Shown: positions 44,627 through 53,290 of the stretch, one piece after another
Layout of the letters: each line of letters begins with the position of its first letter
Position numbering within the stretch: the first letter of the stretch is position 1
Origin: an uncultured Porphyromonadaceae bacterium
Lineage (GTDB): Bacteria; Bacteroidota; Bacteroidia; Bacteroidales; Muribaculaceae
DNA: 64,000 nt
Direction of reading: 5' to 3'
Assembly: GCA_947175605.1 (NCBI GenBank)
Contig: CAMWNH010000001.1
Location: 1-64,000, forward strand
Translations under genes and position numbers: made by a program
The notes under the pieces: generated by a model
Told to the model about the DNA's origin: nothing
Seen by the model: the letters and a program-made list of their open reading frames with translations, nothing else
The model's database searches: none

Positions 44627-45340
44627 TTATTTGAGGCAGTCGAGATAGCGTCGCACGGTGTCGTGCATGCCGTAGACAAGGGCATCGCAGATAAGCGCGT
44701 GGCCTATGCTGACTTCGTTCAGACCGGGTATGCGCTCGTGGAAGAAGCGAAGATTTTTAAGACTGAGGTCGTGTCCGGCGTTGATGCCGAGGCCATGTTT
44801 CCGCGCTGTTTTCGCAGCTTCGACAAAGGGTGCTATCGCGGCTTCGGGGTCGGCATCGTATTCGTCGGCGTAAGGCTTTGTGTAAAGCTCCACGCGGTCG
44901 GCTCCGGTGCGTGCGGCTGCAGCTATCTGTTCGGGATCGGGATCAACGAAAATGGAGGAGCGTATGCCGGCTTCCTTGAGGGTGTCGACGATGCCGGTGA
45001 GGAATTCGAGATTGGCCAGGACGTTCCATCCATGGCTGGATGTGAGCGCGTCGGGGGCATCGGGCACGAGCGTGACTTGTGTGGGGCGTGTCTTCAGCAC
45101 CAGATCCATGAACTCGGGCGAGGGATAGCCTTCGATGTTGAATTCAGTGCGGAGCAGGGGCCGGAGCTCGAAGACATCGCTGCGGCGTATGTGTCGCTCG
45201 TCGGGACGGGGATGCACGGTGATGCCGCGTGCGCCGAATGATTCGATTGCCAGCGCCCAATCCTTCACGGACGGGTTGTTTTCTCCGCGAGCGTTGCGCA
45301 AAGTAGCAATTTTATTGATGTTTACGCTAAGATTGGTCAT
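44627..45340 (-). CDS. pdxJ: Pyridoxine 5'-phosphate synthase
   Basis: PdxJ condenses 3-amino-2-oxopropyl phosphate and deoxyxylulose 5-phosphate to make vitamin B6. Characteristic stretches are [56 protein letters not shown] and [12 protein letters not shown]. The usual DH of [14 protein letters not shown] is replaced by NK, which I believe is usual in Bacteroidales. 237 residues. First gene of the leftward pdxJ-exbB-exbD-tonB run, divergent from the ACT-like/NAD kinase genes. Confidence 0.95.
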   Translation of the reverse strand: MTNLSVNINKIATLRNARGENNPSVKDWALAIESFGARGITVHPRPDERHIRRSDVFELRPLLRTEFNIEGYPSPEFMDLVLKTRPTQVTLVPDAPDALTSSHGWNVLANLEFLTGIVDTLKEAGIRSSIFVDPDPEQIAAAARTGADRVELYTKPYADEYDADPEAAIAPFVEAAKTARKHGLGINAGHDLSLKNLRFFHERIPGLNEVSIGHALICDALVYGMHDTVRRYLDCLK

Positions 45341-45346
45341 TAATTA

Positions 45347-45378
45347 GTTGTCGGAGACGGAAAAAAGTCGTATATTTG
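45347..45378 (+). promoter_or_regulatory. Promoter of the ACT-like protein / NAD kinase operon
   Basis: GTTG (45347-45350, one mismatch to TTTG), a 20-bp spacer and TATATTTG (45371-45378). Confidence 0.58.
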
Positions 45379-45390
45379 TATTTGCAACTG

Positions 45391-45422
45391 CAAAAGTACG
45401 CAAATAAATCAACTTAAACAAC
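45391..45422 (-). promoter_or_regulatory. Promoter of pdxJ and following genes
   Basis: On the minus strand GTTG (45419-45422), a 20-bp spacer and TACTTTTG (45391-45398). It faces the rightward promoter 12 bp away, so the two polymerases would overlap. Confidence 0.55.
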
Positions 45423-45438
45423 GAAACACACAAAGGAA

Positions 45439-45813
45439 ATGACACCCCGTGAACTAAAATTTGAGGAAGGCGGCGCGCTGTATCCGGCGCACCCCGACAG
45501 CTCGCGGCTGTTGGTGGGGTGTCGAAGGACGGACTACAGTGCGTCGCGTATCTCGACAGCTGTCGAAGACTGCGATGCGCATGTTCTGAATCTGAACATC
45601 ACCTCTCTCGGCGAAAATTTTTCGGGAGCCGAGGGCAATGATATACTGATAGTGGATCTGCGTGTGGACCATCGTTCGCCAGCAGCCATCAGCCGTTCGC
45701 TCGAGCGCTATGGCTATAGCGTTCTCATGACCCGCGGGACTGATGACGATGATCCGCGCGACGACTCCCTGCGCAATAGAATTAACGAGCTGCTAAGATA
45801 TATAGACACATGA
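45439..45813 (+). CDS. Small ACT-like domain protein upstream of NAD kinase
   Basis: I do not recognise this 124-residue protein from a single motif, but its core (LLVGCRRTDYSASRISTAVE, AHVLNLNITSL, DILIVDLRVDHRSPAAISRSLERYGYSVL) has the beta-alpha-beta-beta-alpha-beta order of an ACT domain. It resembles the C-terminal ACT half of Bacteroidota CBS-domain proteins often encoded before NAD kinase. No CBS domain precedes it here, so it may be a truncated descendant that still binds a small ligand. It is coupled to nadK by a four-base overlap and has a plausible promoter of its own. Confidence 0.6.
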   Translation: MTPRELKFEEGGALYPAHPDSSRLLVGCRRTDYSASRISTAVEDCDAHVLNLNITSLGENFSGAEGNDILIVDLRVDHRSPAAISRSLERYGYSVLMTRGTDDDDPRDDSLRNRINELLRYIDT

Positions 45814-46694
45814 GGATAGCCATCTATGGGAGCCGGCGCCAGCACGACAGCCTTGCCGAAGTGAGCGCTTTTCTAAGCGATGCCAGCCGCCGGGGCATCG
45901 AGCTTACGATTCATCGCAAGCTTTTCAAGCATCTGCGCGAGGAAATGCCTGCTTTCATGAGCGGTATTGCATGTCGGGTTGTCGATGAGCTCGGAGATTC
46001 CGTGGCGGACTATGCCGTGAGCCTCGGCGGCGACGGGACATTCCTGCGAACGGCTGCTTGGGTGGGCTCGCGGATGATTCCGATTATAGGCGTTAACACG
46101 GGTCATCTGGGTTATCTGGCTGCTCTCGATATTGCGGATCTGCCTCTGTTGCCTGAAGTTCTTGGCAGGGCTTCGGAGACATTCCGTATCGAGCATCGTA
46201 GCCTCATAGAGGTGGAGTGTGAAGCGGTGCGTGAGAAGGGGTTATGGCCCTATGCGCTGAACGAGGTGGCCGTGATGAAGGAGGAATCGGCTTCGATGAT
46301 CGTGGCCGAAACGTGGATCGGGGACGAGTCTCTGGCGGAGTATCGCGCCGACGGACTGATCGTGTGCACTCCAACGGGGAGCACTGCCTACAATCTGAGT
46401 GTGGGCGGTCCGCTGGTCGATCCGGAGCTCGACGTGCATGTTATTTCGCCTATAGCGTGCCATTCGCTGGCTATGCGTCCGCTGGTTGTGGGCAGTCGTC
46501 GCCCCCTGCGCATTTTACCCGGGGGTAGGGCGCCGTTCGTACGCCTGGCCATCGACGGGCGCTCAGTGCCTGTGGCCAATGGCGAGGAAATAGTGCTCCG
46601 GCGTGCTCCCTTCCCCACCCTTGTGGCCCAGCTGCGCAGCCGCACCTTCACCGATACTCTCCGCCACAAGCTCCATTGGGCGGATGAGGCGTGA
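45810..46694 (+). CDS. nadK: NAD kinase
   Basis: It phosphorylates NAD+ to NADP+. The GGDGTFLRTA motif, IIGVNTGHLGYLAAL, the NE segment ALNEVAVMKEESASM and the STAYNLSVGGPLVDP block are diagnostic. The length of 294 residues is normal. The start ATG overlaps the stop of the ACT-like gene, suggesting translational coupling. Confidence 0.95.
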   Translation: MRIAIYGSRRQHDSLAEVSAFLSDASRRGIELTIHRKLFKHLREEMPAFMSGIACRVVDELGDSVADYAVSLGGDGTFLRTAAWVGSRMIPIIGVNTGHLGYLAALDIADLPLLPEVLGRASETFRIEHRSLIEVECEAVREKGLWPYALNEVAVMKEESASMIVAETWIGDESLAEYRADGLIVCTPTGSTAYNLSVGGPLVDPELDVHVISPIACHSLAMRPLVVGSRRPLRILPGGRAPFVRLAIDGRSVPVANGEEIVLRRAPFPTLVAQLRSRTFTDTLRHKLHWADEA

Positions 46695-46829
46695 TCACAG
46701 GGCCTATTACCGGAAAAATGTACACTGTCAACGAAATGGCGTTGGCGACGTGCCGAAGGCAGGTCTCTACGTTCGGGAATTGAAACATATTTGTACTTAC
46801 AGCTGTTTTAATTACAAATATAATTGATT

Positions 46830-47186
46830 ATGAGTACTGTAATACAACTGAAAAGGGCTTATGAGCCTATGAGTCCGGATGATGGATTCAGGGTATACAT
46901 CGACCGCCTTTGGCCTCGCGGACTATCGCACGAGACTTTCCATTATGATTTGTGGGACAAGGATATCGCACCTTCCACGGAGTTGCGCGAGTGGTTTCAT
47001 GTCGATCCCGTGACGCGCTGGCCTGAATTCGAGAGCCGCTATGCGGCGGAACTCAAGGATTCCGCAGCCTTCGCTACTCTGAAATCGGAAATCAGCGGCA
47101 AGGCCCGCGTGACTTTGCTATATTCATCGCACGACGAGGTGCACAACAATGCTGTGGTAGTGCGGAACGTTCTATCCGAAGGTTAG
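46830..47186 (+). CDS. DUF488 family protein
   Basis: A 118-residue protein with the DUF488 (COG3189) pattern: VYIDRLWPRGLS, DLWDKDIAPSTELREWF, FESRYAAEL and ARVTLLYSSHDEVHNNAVVV. The function is unknown; the family is spread widely, often near metabolic genes. I use the ATG at 46830; one two codons earlier is possible. Its stop TAG overlaps the TAA of the convergent esterase gene (TTAG). The preceding 135 bp contain no gene. Confidence 0.85.
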   Translation: MSTVIQLKRAYEPMSPDDGFRVYIDRLWPRGLSHETFHYDLWDKDIAPSTELREWFHVDPVTRWPEFESRYAAELKDSAAFATLKSEISGKARVTLLYSSHDEVHNNAVVVRNVLSEG

Positions 47187-48667
47187 CGGATGATGAATTT
47201 TCGGCCTTCGGATATGTAGAGTCCGGGGGCAAGTCCTGTGATGGTGTTCAGGCCCGGTGACAGGACGAAGCTGTAGCTACGGCCGTCGACGGTATGGACC
47301 TGCAGGATACGGCTCGCATCTGTTTCCGCTATGAGCGTGCGACCTTCCACACGCAGCAGGGTCTGTTCTGTAGTTCGCGGCAGATCTATGCCTGATGATA
47401 TGGCTTCACGAGGGCCTTTGAAGTCGTAGACGTATTCGTTTTTGAAGTCGAGATCGGCAGTCTGGGCAGAGCCGTTGTTGAAGATGATGTTGGAGGGTTC
47501 TATTTTATGGGTGAAACTTATCTCCCAGGCCTGTTGTCCGTTATAAACGATCTCCTGCATCTTCGTTCCGGGCCATGTTCCGAGCTGTGTCACGCCCATG
47601 GCCCAAGTGAAGGCATTAACGCGCGTCCACGGCTTGCTGCTGTCCTGAAATATTACGTGAAATGTCTGTTCTCCCGGGTCGGAAGGCGTGTAGGGTTTAT
47701 CGGAGGACTTGAGCATGAAGTGGAGTGGGCGATCGACGCGTGCAGCCCAGTAGATTTCGTTGTGCGAGGCCCCGTTGTCGGTATAGGTCATGAGATTGTC
47801 GGCTTCTTCCGTATAGCCTTTGGAGCGTACGAGTGTGCGCACGATTTCCTCCCACTTGTCATAGGATGAGTCGAGGTCGACCGTGCCTCGGTCGAGATAC
47901 AGACGATGTGTGGCTGCATCAGGGAGGGCATCGGTCAGATACGCTATCATGGCCGAGGGGAAGATGGTGTTGCCGTAATCGAAATTGCCTATCCAATGTG
48001 TGGACAGACAGGCTGCGCCGCCGAACACATCGGGATATTCGCAGAGGGCGTAGATCGAGGCCAGACCGCCCATGCTTGAACCCATTATGAAGGTATTTGC
48101 TGCATCGTCGAGCGTACGGAATGCTGCGTCTACTGCCGGCTTAAGTGTATTGGCAATAAAGGACATGTATTCGTCGCCATAGAACTTGTTGCCTACGAGC
48201 GACCACATTCCGGATGCATTGCGGTCGTTTTCGGCAATGTATTGTGTGGCAGCTTTTTCGGGAATATAGTCGGAGGGACGGAGGTCACCTCTGTTATGAA
48301 TGCCGACAACTATGGGTGCGTGGATGTAATCGCCTTCGATGAGCTTTCCCAGGGCGAGATCCACTTCCCAGGCCACGCCGGCGAATGATGTAGCGGGGTC
48401 GAAGAGGTTCTGTCCGTCGTGCATATATACGACAGGATGGCGCTCCTCGCCACGGCTTTCATAGCAGTCGGGCAACCATACATCCACCGTGAAGTTGGCG
48501 TTGAGTTCGGGACTTTTGATGTAGTAGTGTCTGATAATACCAGGTGAGCATACGGGAATGTAGCCCGTGGATATTTCCGTCAATGGTCCTGCGGCCGCTG
48601 CATCCGGAGCCGCTGCAGCGGCTCCGGATGCAAGTATTGCAATGAAACAAAGTTTCCTGAAGTTCAT
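47183..48667 (-). CDS. Secreted esterase with CBM26-like starch-binding module
   Basis: A signal peptide (about residues 1-26) leads into an esterase-D-like alpha/beta hydrolase domain (about 35-330): VDVWLPDCY, VYMHDGQNLFD, and nucleophile elbow FIMGSSMGGLAS (Ser198). A second domain (about 345-425) has VNAFTWAMGVTQLGTWPGTK and IIFNNGSAQTADLDF, the pattern of starch-binding family CBM26. The last about 60 residues (RILQVHTVDGRSYSF, GLAPGLYISEGRKFIIR) look like a type IX sorting domain. It would remove acyl groups from glycans at the cell surface; substrate not readable. Same strand as a CotH-kinase gene 27 bp upstream. Confidence 0.82.
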   Translation of the reverse strand: MNFRKLCFIAILASGAAAAAPDAAAAGPLTEISTGYIPVCSPGIIRHYYIKSPELNANFTVDVWLPDCYESRGEERHPVVYMHDGQNLFDPATSFAGVAWEVDLALGKLIEGDYIHAPIVVGIHNRGDLRPSDYIPEKAATQYIAENDRNASGMWSLVGNKFYGDEYMSFIANTLKPAVDAAFRTLDDAANTFIMGSSMGGLASIYALCEYPDVFGGAACLSTHWIGNFDYGNTIFPSAMIAYLTDALPDAATHRLYLDRGTVDLDSSYDKWEEIVRTLVRSKGYTEEADNLMTYTDNGASHNEIYWAARVDRPLHFMLKSSDKPYTPSDPGEQTFHVIFQDSSKPWTRVNAFTWAMGVTQLGTWPGTKMQEIVYNGQQAWEISFTHKIEPSNIIFNNGSAQTADLDFKNEYVYDFKGPREAISSGIDLPRTTEQTLLRVEGRTLIAETDASRILQVHTVDGRSYSFVLSPGLNTITGLAPGLYISEGRKFIIR

Positions 48668-48693
48668 GTCTGTTTACGTTATAGTCGTATTAT

Positions 48694-50721
48694 TCAGCGG
48701 ATAAAGTGTTTGGATGCTTTTCCGGATTTGTCGAGAACGATATATATGCCGGGTGCGGGGGCTGTGCCGGCGGGGAGTTCGAAGCCCTGGAGTGTGAATA
48801 TGCGCACGGGTGTGCGGTCGGCAGATACTTCTTCGATGCCGGAGGTGTCGAGATCGGTCAGGAGCAGGGTCTTTCCGTCGAGATCTACTTCCATGCGGGC
48901 ACGTGCAACATCGCGTGAGAGGCTGATGTTTTTGCCGCTTTTGAGGAGTTTATAGGGCACGCCGGGTTCGACGGGAGTGACATTGTCGCCGCCGAGATTG
49001 ATGTCGAGAAACTTGGCATCGGCAATCTTGAATTTGCCGGTCAGGTTGTCGATGTCCAGAGCGTAGATGCCGTCGTCGCGCTTGGCGAATTCCATGTCTG
49101 TCTTCCAGGAGTTCATATCGCCGCGGAAATAGACGTGCACTTCCTCCACGACGGGCTCGTGTTGTGTGCCTTCGACCAGAAGAGTCTGTTCAACGGGGTC
49201 GAAAGTAAGCTTTGCGTCAGTGATTTCGCCATAGACGCTAATGTTGTGACCACCGCTGCCGGACACCATCTGATAAGGCACACCGGCCTTGAGCAAGGTC
49301 ACGCCGTTGCCGCCGAAAACGGCCGTGGACCAGTCGGCGGATGCGATCTTGACCTGATCCATCAGGGACGGAATTTCAAGCGTATAGGTGCCGTCGTCCT
49401 GGGGCATGAGCATCTGATCGGTTCCCCAGTTGTTGAAGGTTCCACGCAGGAAGAGTTCAACATTTTCGGGTGCGGAAGCGGGAATTTTACCCCACTGCTG
49501 TCCGAGCCAGCGCGTTTTATTGCCAAGCATGTATGTCATTTTTCTGACACATGCGTCCATGTCGGCATTGCCATATTCGGGCCAGCGCTCGAAGTCGCGT
49601 GCCGCGCCTGCCTTGATGCGTTCGGCCTGTGAGGCTATGAATTCGTCGAGGCCGTCGTAACCGTTGTCGCAGAAGTCGGACCATACTTCTTTCACCTTAT
49701 TGAGGAAGTCGGGGAATTTATACATTTCCTCGATCCAGACGAGCGAGTAGCCGGCATCCTGCCAGATGAATTTTCCGCTGCCGCGGAAGAAGCTGCTTCC
49801 GAAGTCCCAGACGGGTCCGAACATCCATTTCCGGTCTTCGCCACGGTCGCGATGCAGGAAACAGCTGCCGTGGAATGCCTCGTAATTGTCCATGAGTTCG
49901 TGGACGATATAGAATCTTGCAAGACGGTCGAGGTCAACGAGATCAGCCCATTCAGCAACGCTCTTGTCGGCTGCATAAACGCCGCGGTCGATAGTCTCCA
50001 TCTGATTTTTGAGCCATGCAGCCTGCTCGTCCGAGAGGCTAAGAGGGGTTTTGTGAGATATGGTGACGTTGTTGCCGCTTCCGCTTTTGAAGGTGATGTG
50101 CGGGTCGTCGTTATAGTTGTCGATTTCGACGAGCCAGCCGCCCGTGAGGTCACTGTTGTCGTTGTCGGCTTGCTTGTATACGTCCACGCGGTCCGGATCC
50201 ACGCGCACGAGCTCCGTGCAGAAGTAAAGGCCTCGGTATTCGCCGTTGAGATATAGTTCGACGGGCGAGTGTGAAGGAGTCCAGTCAATGCCCAGGCGTC
50301 GGGCGAGTTCGAAGCCCAGAGTGTTGCGCATGAATCCGAGATTGTCGTCGGCGTGAGCGTGGAGGCCGAAGTAGTCGCTGCTTTTGAGACCTGCCATTGG
50401 CGCGGGTGCATCCAGAAGGAGGCGATAAGGTTTTTTGTCGTAGCCTACCCAGGTCCAGTTGCCACGTCCGCGCAGTTGCAGGGGCAGGGGAGCTTCTTCG
50501 GAGGCTATGTCTTCGACGCCTTCCGTGCCGTTGGCCTTAAGGTAGTATTTGGCTCCGATATATTCTTCGCGATTGATTTCGGGGTTAGGATCATCGGTAG
50601 TGATGTAGATGGCCGGAAGCGGAGCTTCGGTCGACACGATGCCCTGAGCCGAGGCTGTTGCGGCAGCAAAGAATGACAGGGCTGCTGCGGCAAACATGCG
50701 TAGTGTGTAGCTTTTTTTCAT
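48694..50721 (-). CDS. Secreted CotH-kinase protein with two SusE/F-like modules
   Basis: A signal peptide (about 1-25) precedes a CotH kinase-like domain (about 35-405): LQLRGRGNW at 82-90, DKKPYRLLLD, GGWLVEIDNY and GPVWDFGSSF at about 302-311. Two tandem beta modules follow, beginning LFLRGTFNNWGTD (about 423) and VYFRGDMNSWKTD (about 530), each with a second strand DDGTYTLEI or DDGIYALDI, as in SusE/SusF outer-membrane starch-binding proteins. The end (VRIFTLQGFELPAGT, PGIYIVLDKSGKASKHFIR) resembles a type IX sorting domain. CotH proteins phosphorylate secreted proteins; here glycan or protein targets are unknown. 675 residues. Confidence 0.83.
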   Translation of the reverse strand: MKKSYTLRMFAAAALSFFAAATASAQGIVSTEAPLPAIYITTDDPNPEINREEYIGAKYYLKANGTEGVEDIASEEAPLPLQLRGRGNWTWVGYDKKPYRLLLDAPAPMAGLKSSDYFGLHAHADDNLGFMRNTLGFELARRLGIDWTPSHSPVELYLNGEYRGLYFCTELVRVDPDRVDVYKQADNDNSDLTGGWLVEIDNYNDDPHITFKSGSGNNVTISHKTPLSLSDEQAAWLKNQMETIDRGVYAADKSVAEWADLVDLDRLARFYIVHELMDNYEAFHGSCFLHRDRGEDRKWMFGPVWDFGSSFFRGSGKFIWQDAGYSLVWIEEMYKFPDFLNKVKEVWSDFCDNGYDGLDEFIASQAERIKAGAARDFERWPEYGNADMDACVRKMTYMLGNKTRWLGQQWGKIPASAPENVELFLRGTFNNWGTDQMLMPQDDGTYTLEIPSLMDQVKIASADWSTAVFGGNGVTLLKAGVPYQMVSGSGGHNISVYGEITDAKLTFDPVEQTLLVEGTQHEPVVEEVHVYFRGDMNSWKTDMEFAKRDDGIYALDIDNLTGKFKIADAKFLDINLGGDNVTPVEPGVPYKLLKSGKNISLSRDVARARMEVDLDGKTLLLTDLDTSGIEEVSADRTPVRIFTLQGFELPAGTAPAPGIYIVLDKSGKASKHFIR

Positions 50722-50752
50722 GGCGCTTTGCGGTGTTTTTAAGATTGTACTG

Positions 50753-50760
50753 CAAAGTTA
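50753..50760 (-). promoter_or_regulatory. -7 box of the CotH-esterase transcript
   Basis: TAACTTTG on the minus strand, 31 bp before the start codon. No TTTG at the expected -33 position. Confidence 0.5.
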
Positions 50761-50888
50761 GGCACGTGTAAGAAAGATAGATGCGCCGATTAAGACTCCA
50801 AGTAAACCTTACAGAATATAAACGTCTGAAATATAGAAATATTGTGTATCCTCAAACAGGCCTTCAGTAGGTGTGGATGATGGGTGTG

Positions 50889-52544
50889 TCAGACGTTTTT
50901 GTCGGTGCCGATGCGGATTTTACGTTCGAAATCATCCAGTGAGCAGGCCAGCATCGAGCGTATCGACGAGCGATAGTTATAGACCGTCTGCTGGCTGTAC
51001 TGAAGCATCGCCGAGATGTCGGCCGTGGACGAGTGTCCGAATTTCATCAGGGCCATTATGCGTTGTTCCGGTGTGAGCGATACGGGATGGAGCATGGCAA
51101 AGGGCTCGCGCATGTAGGCATTGATCTCGCCGATGAAGTCGGGGAACATGGACAGGAATGTGGCGTCGAAAAGTTCGTAGAAAAGTTTCGTGTCCGTGTT
51201 GTCGACGTTGTCGCTCTTGAGCCGGTCCTGTACGCGTGTGTATTGTCCGGCAGCCATCATGCGCAGGAGTTCGCGACGGTAGTTCTTGTTATTTGCTATG
51301 CTGGATGCGTGCAGCTCCAGGAGGCCTTCGATGTGGCTTACTTTTGCGTTGTCGGCACGTGCGAGGAGTTTGTTGCGCAGGGAAAGTTCGCTGTTGGATT
51401 TGGCCAGCAGACGCTTTATTTTCGATATCCGGCGCAGTTGCGACCACAGCACAGCCATAGCCACGGCCATAAGCAACCCGAAGGCAGCGGCAATGGCGGA
51501 ATTGCGCTGCACGCGCTGTCGCTCGCTGCTCTCATAGGCGCGATATGCGCCATCGATGATGGGCATGAACTCCATTATTTCGTTGGTGCGTATGGCCGTG
51601 TGGGAGAAAGAAGCGTCTTCGAAGGCGCACTTTATGTAGTTGAAGGCACGCAGGATCTCGCCCTTATCGTATAGGACGCGGGCCAGACGTATCAGCGAGA
51701 TGTATTCTTTTTTCCCGTCCTGAAGGTCGAGGATAGACGCCTGTGCTATTGCCCGTACGGCATCGCTGTCGCGGTTGCTGTCGAGATACATCAGGCCGAG
51801 ACCATACTGAAAGGCAGCATTATCGCGCACGTCGGGACGCTGATGTGCTTGCTCGAGAAGCTCGATTGCCTGTGGAGTCATGCCTCTGTCTTTCATGCGG
51901 GAGGCCGTGAGGTAGGTGTGCCCTATCGTGTTCGGTTCCATCAGAGCGATGACGGAATCGCGGAATGCTTGCGCCCTTAAGCGGGCCTCGGCGCGTTCGG
52001 AAGCAATGGGCGAGGCCTGCGCCATGGCATCGCATGCGCCGAAATATGTGGAGTATATTTTTTCGCGCATCTGCGGGCCATAAGACGCTACTGGGAGAGT
52101 GTCGAGCACAGCGATGGACCGGAGGTATTCGCCGCTGCTCATGAGGCTTTGTGCGAGGGTTATAGTAGCTTCGGTGATGTTCTGTTCCACTCCGGTGCGA
52201 CGTGCTGTCTCCAGGCGTCTTTGCGCCACGTTCAGAGCCGAGTCGAGGCGATAGCCTGCGTAGGCATAGTAGAGCTTTCCGAGGTTGTCGTAGAGCGCGG
52301 AGTCGTCTCCGGCCGCGGTGGTGCCGTAGTATGCTTCGGTGATGCGTTCGTTGCGTTCGCGCTCGAATTCTGCTCTGCGTTCGATGGTCGAGTCTATACG
52401 GCGCAGCATTGCTTCCGTATCTTCGGGGAAAACGGATTTTTCCTGCCGGCATGAAGAGAGACTTTGCTGCAGGATAAGGCAGGCCAGGGCCAGTGCTGTG
52501 ATACGCACCAGTCTGCGGATACGGGAAGAGGGCAACGCAGTCAT
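50889..52544 (-). CDS. DUF6377-type membrane regulator: TPR sensor, one helix, C-terminal HTH
   Basis: The N-terminus (about residues 12-33) is hydrophobic and ends in LSSC, a possible lipobox. TPR-like helices follow (about 60-330), then a membrane helix (about 345-365, AAAFGLLMAVAMAVLW), a coiled-coil-like linker (SKIKRLLAKSNSELSLRNKL) and a C-terminal domain with LTPEQRIMALMKFGHSS and ISAMLQYSQQTVYNYRSSIRS, a helix-turn-helix. This matches DUF6377-type regulators that sit near Bacteroidota surface-polysaccharide loci. It is likely to sense an extracytoplasmic signal and control the adjacent CotH/esterase genes; this is inference from position. Confidence 0.78.
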   Translation of the reverse strand: MTALPSSRIRRLVRITALALACLILQQSLSSCRQEKSVFPEDTEAMLRRIDSTIERRAEFERERNERITEAYYGTTAAGDDSALYDNLGKLYYAYAGYRLDSALNVAQRRLETARRTGVEQNITEATITLAQSLMSSGEYLRSIAVLDTLPVASYGPQMREKIYSTYFGACDAMAQASPIASERAEARLRAQAFRDSVIALMEPNTIGHTYLTASRMKDRGMTPQAIELLEQAHQRPDVRDNAAFQYGLGLMYLDSNRDSDAVRAIAQASILDLQDGKKEYISLIRLARVLYDKGEILRAFNYIKCAFEDASFSHTAIRTNEIMEFMPIIDGAYRAYESSERQRVQRNSAIAAAFGLLMAVAMAVLWSQLRRISKIKRLLAKSNSELSLRNKLLARADNAKVSHIEGLLELHASSIANNKNYRRELLRMMAAGQYTRVQDRLKSDNVDNTDTKLFYELFDATFLSMFPDFIGEINAYMREPFAMLHPVSLTPEQRIMALMKFGHSSTADISAMLQYSQQTVYNYRSSIRSMLACSLDDFERKIRIGTDKNV

Positions 52545-52555
52545 CGGTGAGGCTC

Positions 52556-53266
52556 CTATCTGGACAGGCCGGATAGCATTTTGCGGAGTGCGGGAGTGGA
52601 TTTCACTTTCCCGGCACGCGTAAGGTATTCACGGGCTTTGTCCTTGTTGCCTTCCTCGAGCCAGTATGTGCCGAGGAGGACGAGCGTGTCGAAGTGATCG
52701 GGATTCTTTTCGAGTATGCGTCCGTAGGTTTCGAGTGCTTCCTGCTCCTTGCCCTGTGCCATGCAGCTTGAAGCGAGCATGGTGAGGTATTCCGGATCAT
52801 CGGGGAGGCCGGCCAGGAGTGTGCGGGCGTAGCGTTCGGTGGCAGGCGCGTTATTGCGGAAGGAGTAGTAACGCAGCAGCGCCGTGTCGATTGGGCGCCC
52901 CATCCAGGGGAGGCGTCTGCGTGTACGTTCCAGCACGTCGGGCACAACCCCGGGCTCACCTGCAGCGAAAGCTTCGGTGCTAAGCAGCGAGAAGAGGTCG
53001 GCCGGCGGGATTTCGGCGTTGAGGGCCTCCTGAATGGCATCGACGGAAGAAATGGTGTCGCGAATGAGTTCGGATGCTACTACACGGCGTGCGTATGCTT
53101 CGGGCATCCCGGGCTCGCGGTCGCAGTAGACGCCGTATAGGGCCGTTGCGCTGGCCCATTCGCGGTTGGCGTACGCGCGTCGCGCTTTTTCGAGTAGCGG
53201 ATTCACCTCGGCCGAAGCAAAGGCGTAAGTGGCAAGGAGGAGTAGCGTAAGGAGTGTTTTTTTCAT
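52556..53266 (-). CDS. Periplasmic TPR-repeat protein
   Basis: A signal peptide (about residues 1-19, LLTLLLLATYAFASA) is followed by tetratricopeptide-like helix pairs; the clearest is SSCMAQGKEQEALETYGRIL next to YWLEEGNKDKAREYLTRAG (about 175-225). It lies 11 bp upstream of the DUF6377-type regulator gene on the same strand, hence likely co-transcribed. TPR proteins mediate protein contacts; a partner for the regulator is possible. 236 residues. Confidence 0.7.
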   Translation of the reverse strand: MKKTLLTLLLLATYAFASAEVNPLLEKARRAYANREWASATALYGVYCDREPGMPEAYARRVVASELIRDTISSVDAIQEALNAEIPPADLFSLLSTEAFAAGEPGVVPDVLERTRRRLPWMGRPIDTALLRYYSFRNNAPATERYARTLLAGLPDDPEYLTMLASSCMAQGKEQEALETYGRILEKNPDHFDTLVLLGTYWLEEGNKDKAREYLTRAGKVKSTPALRKMLSGLSR

Positions 53267-53290
53267 CGGAGCAAGGGGAGAGAATAGAGA

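Noticed and set aside
44618..45241. 207-codon forward frame opposite pdxJ
   Set aside because: Perfect antisense overlap with pdxJ, which has unmistakable motifs.
46719..46784. Short frame starting MYTVNEMALA between nadK and the DUF488 gene
   Set aside because: Only 21 codons, no promoter or family match; the 135-bp spacer holds nothing I can support.
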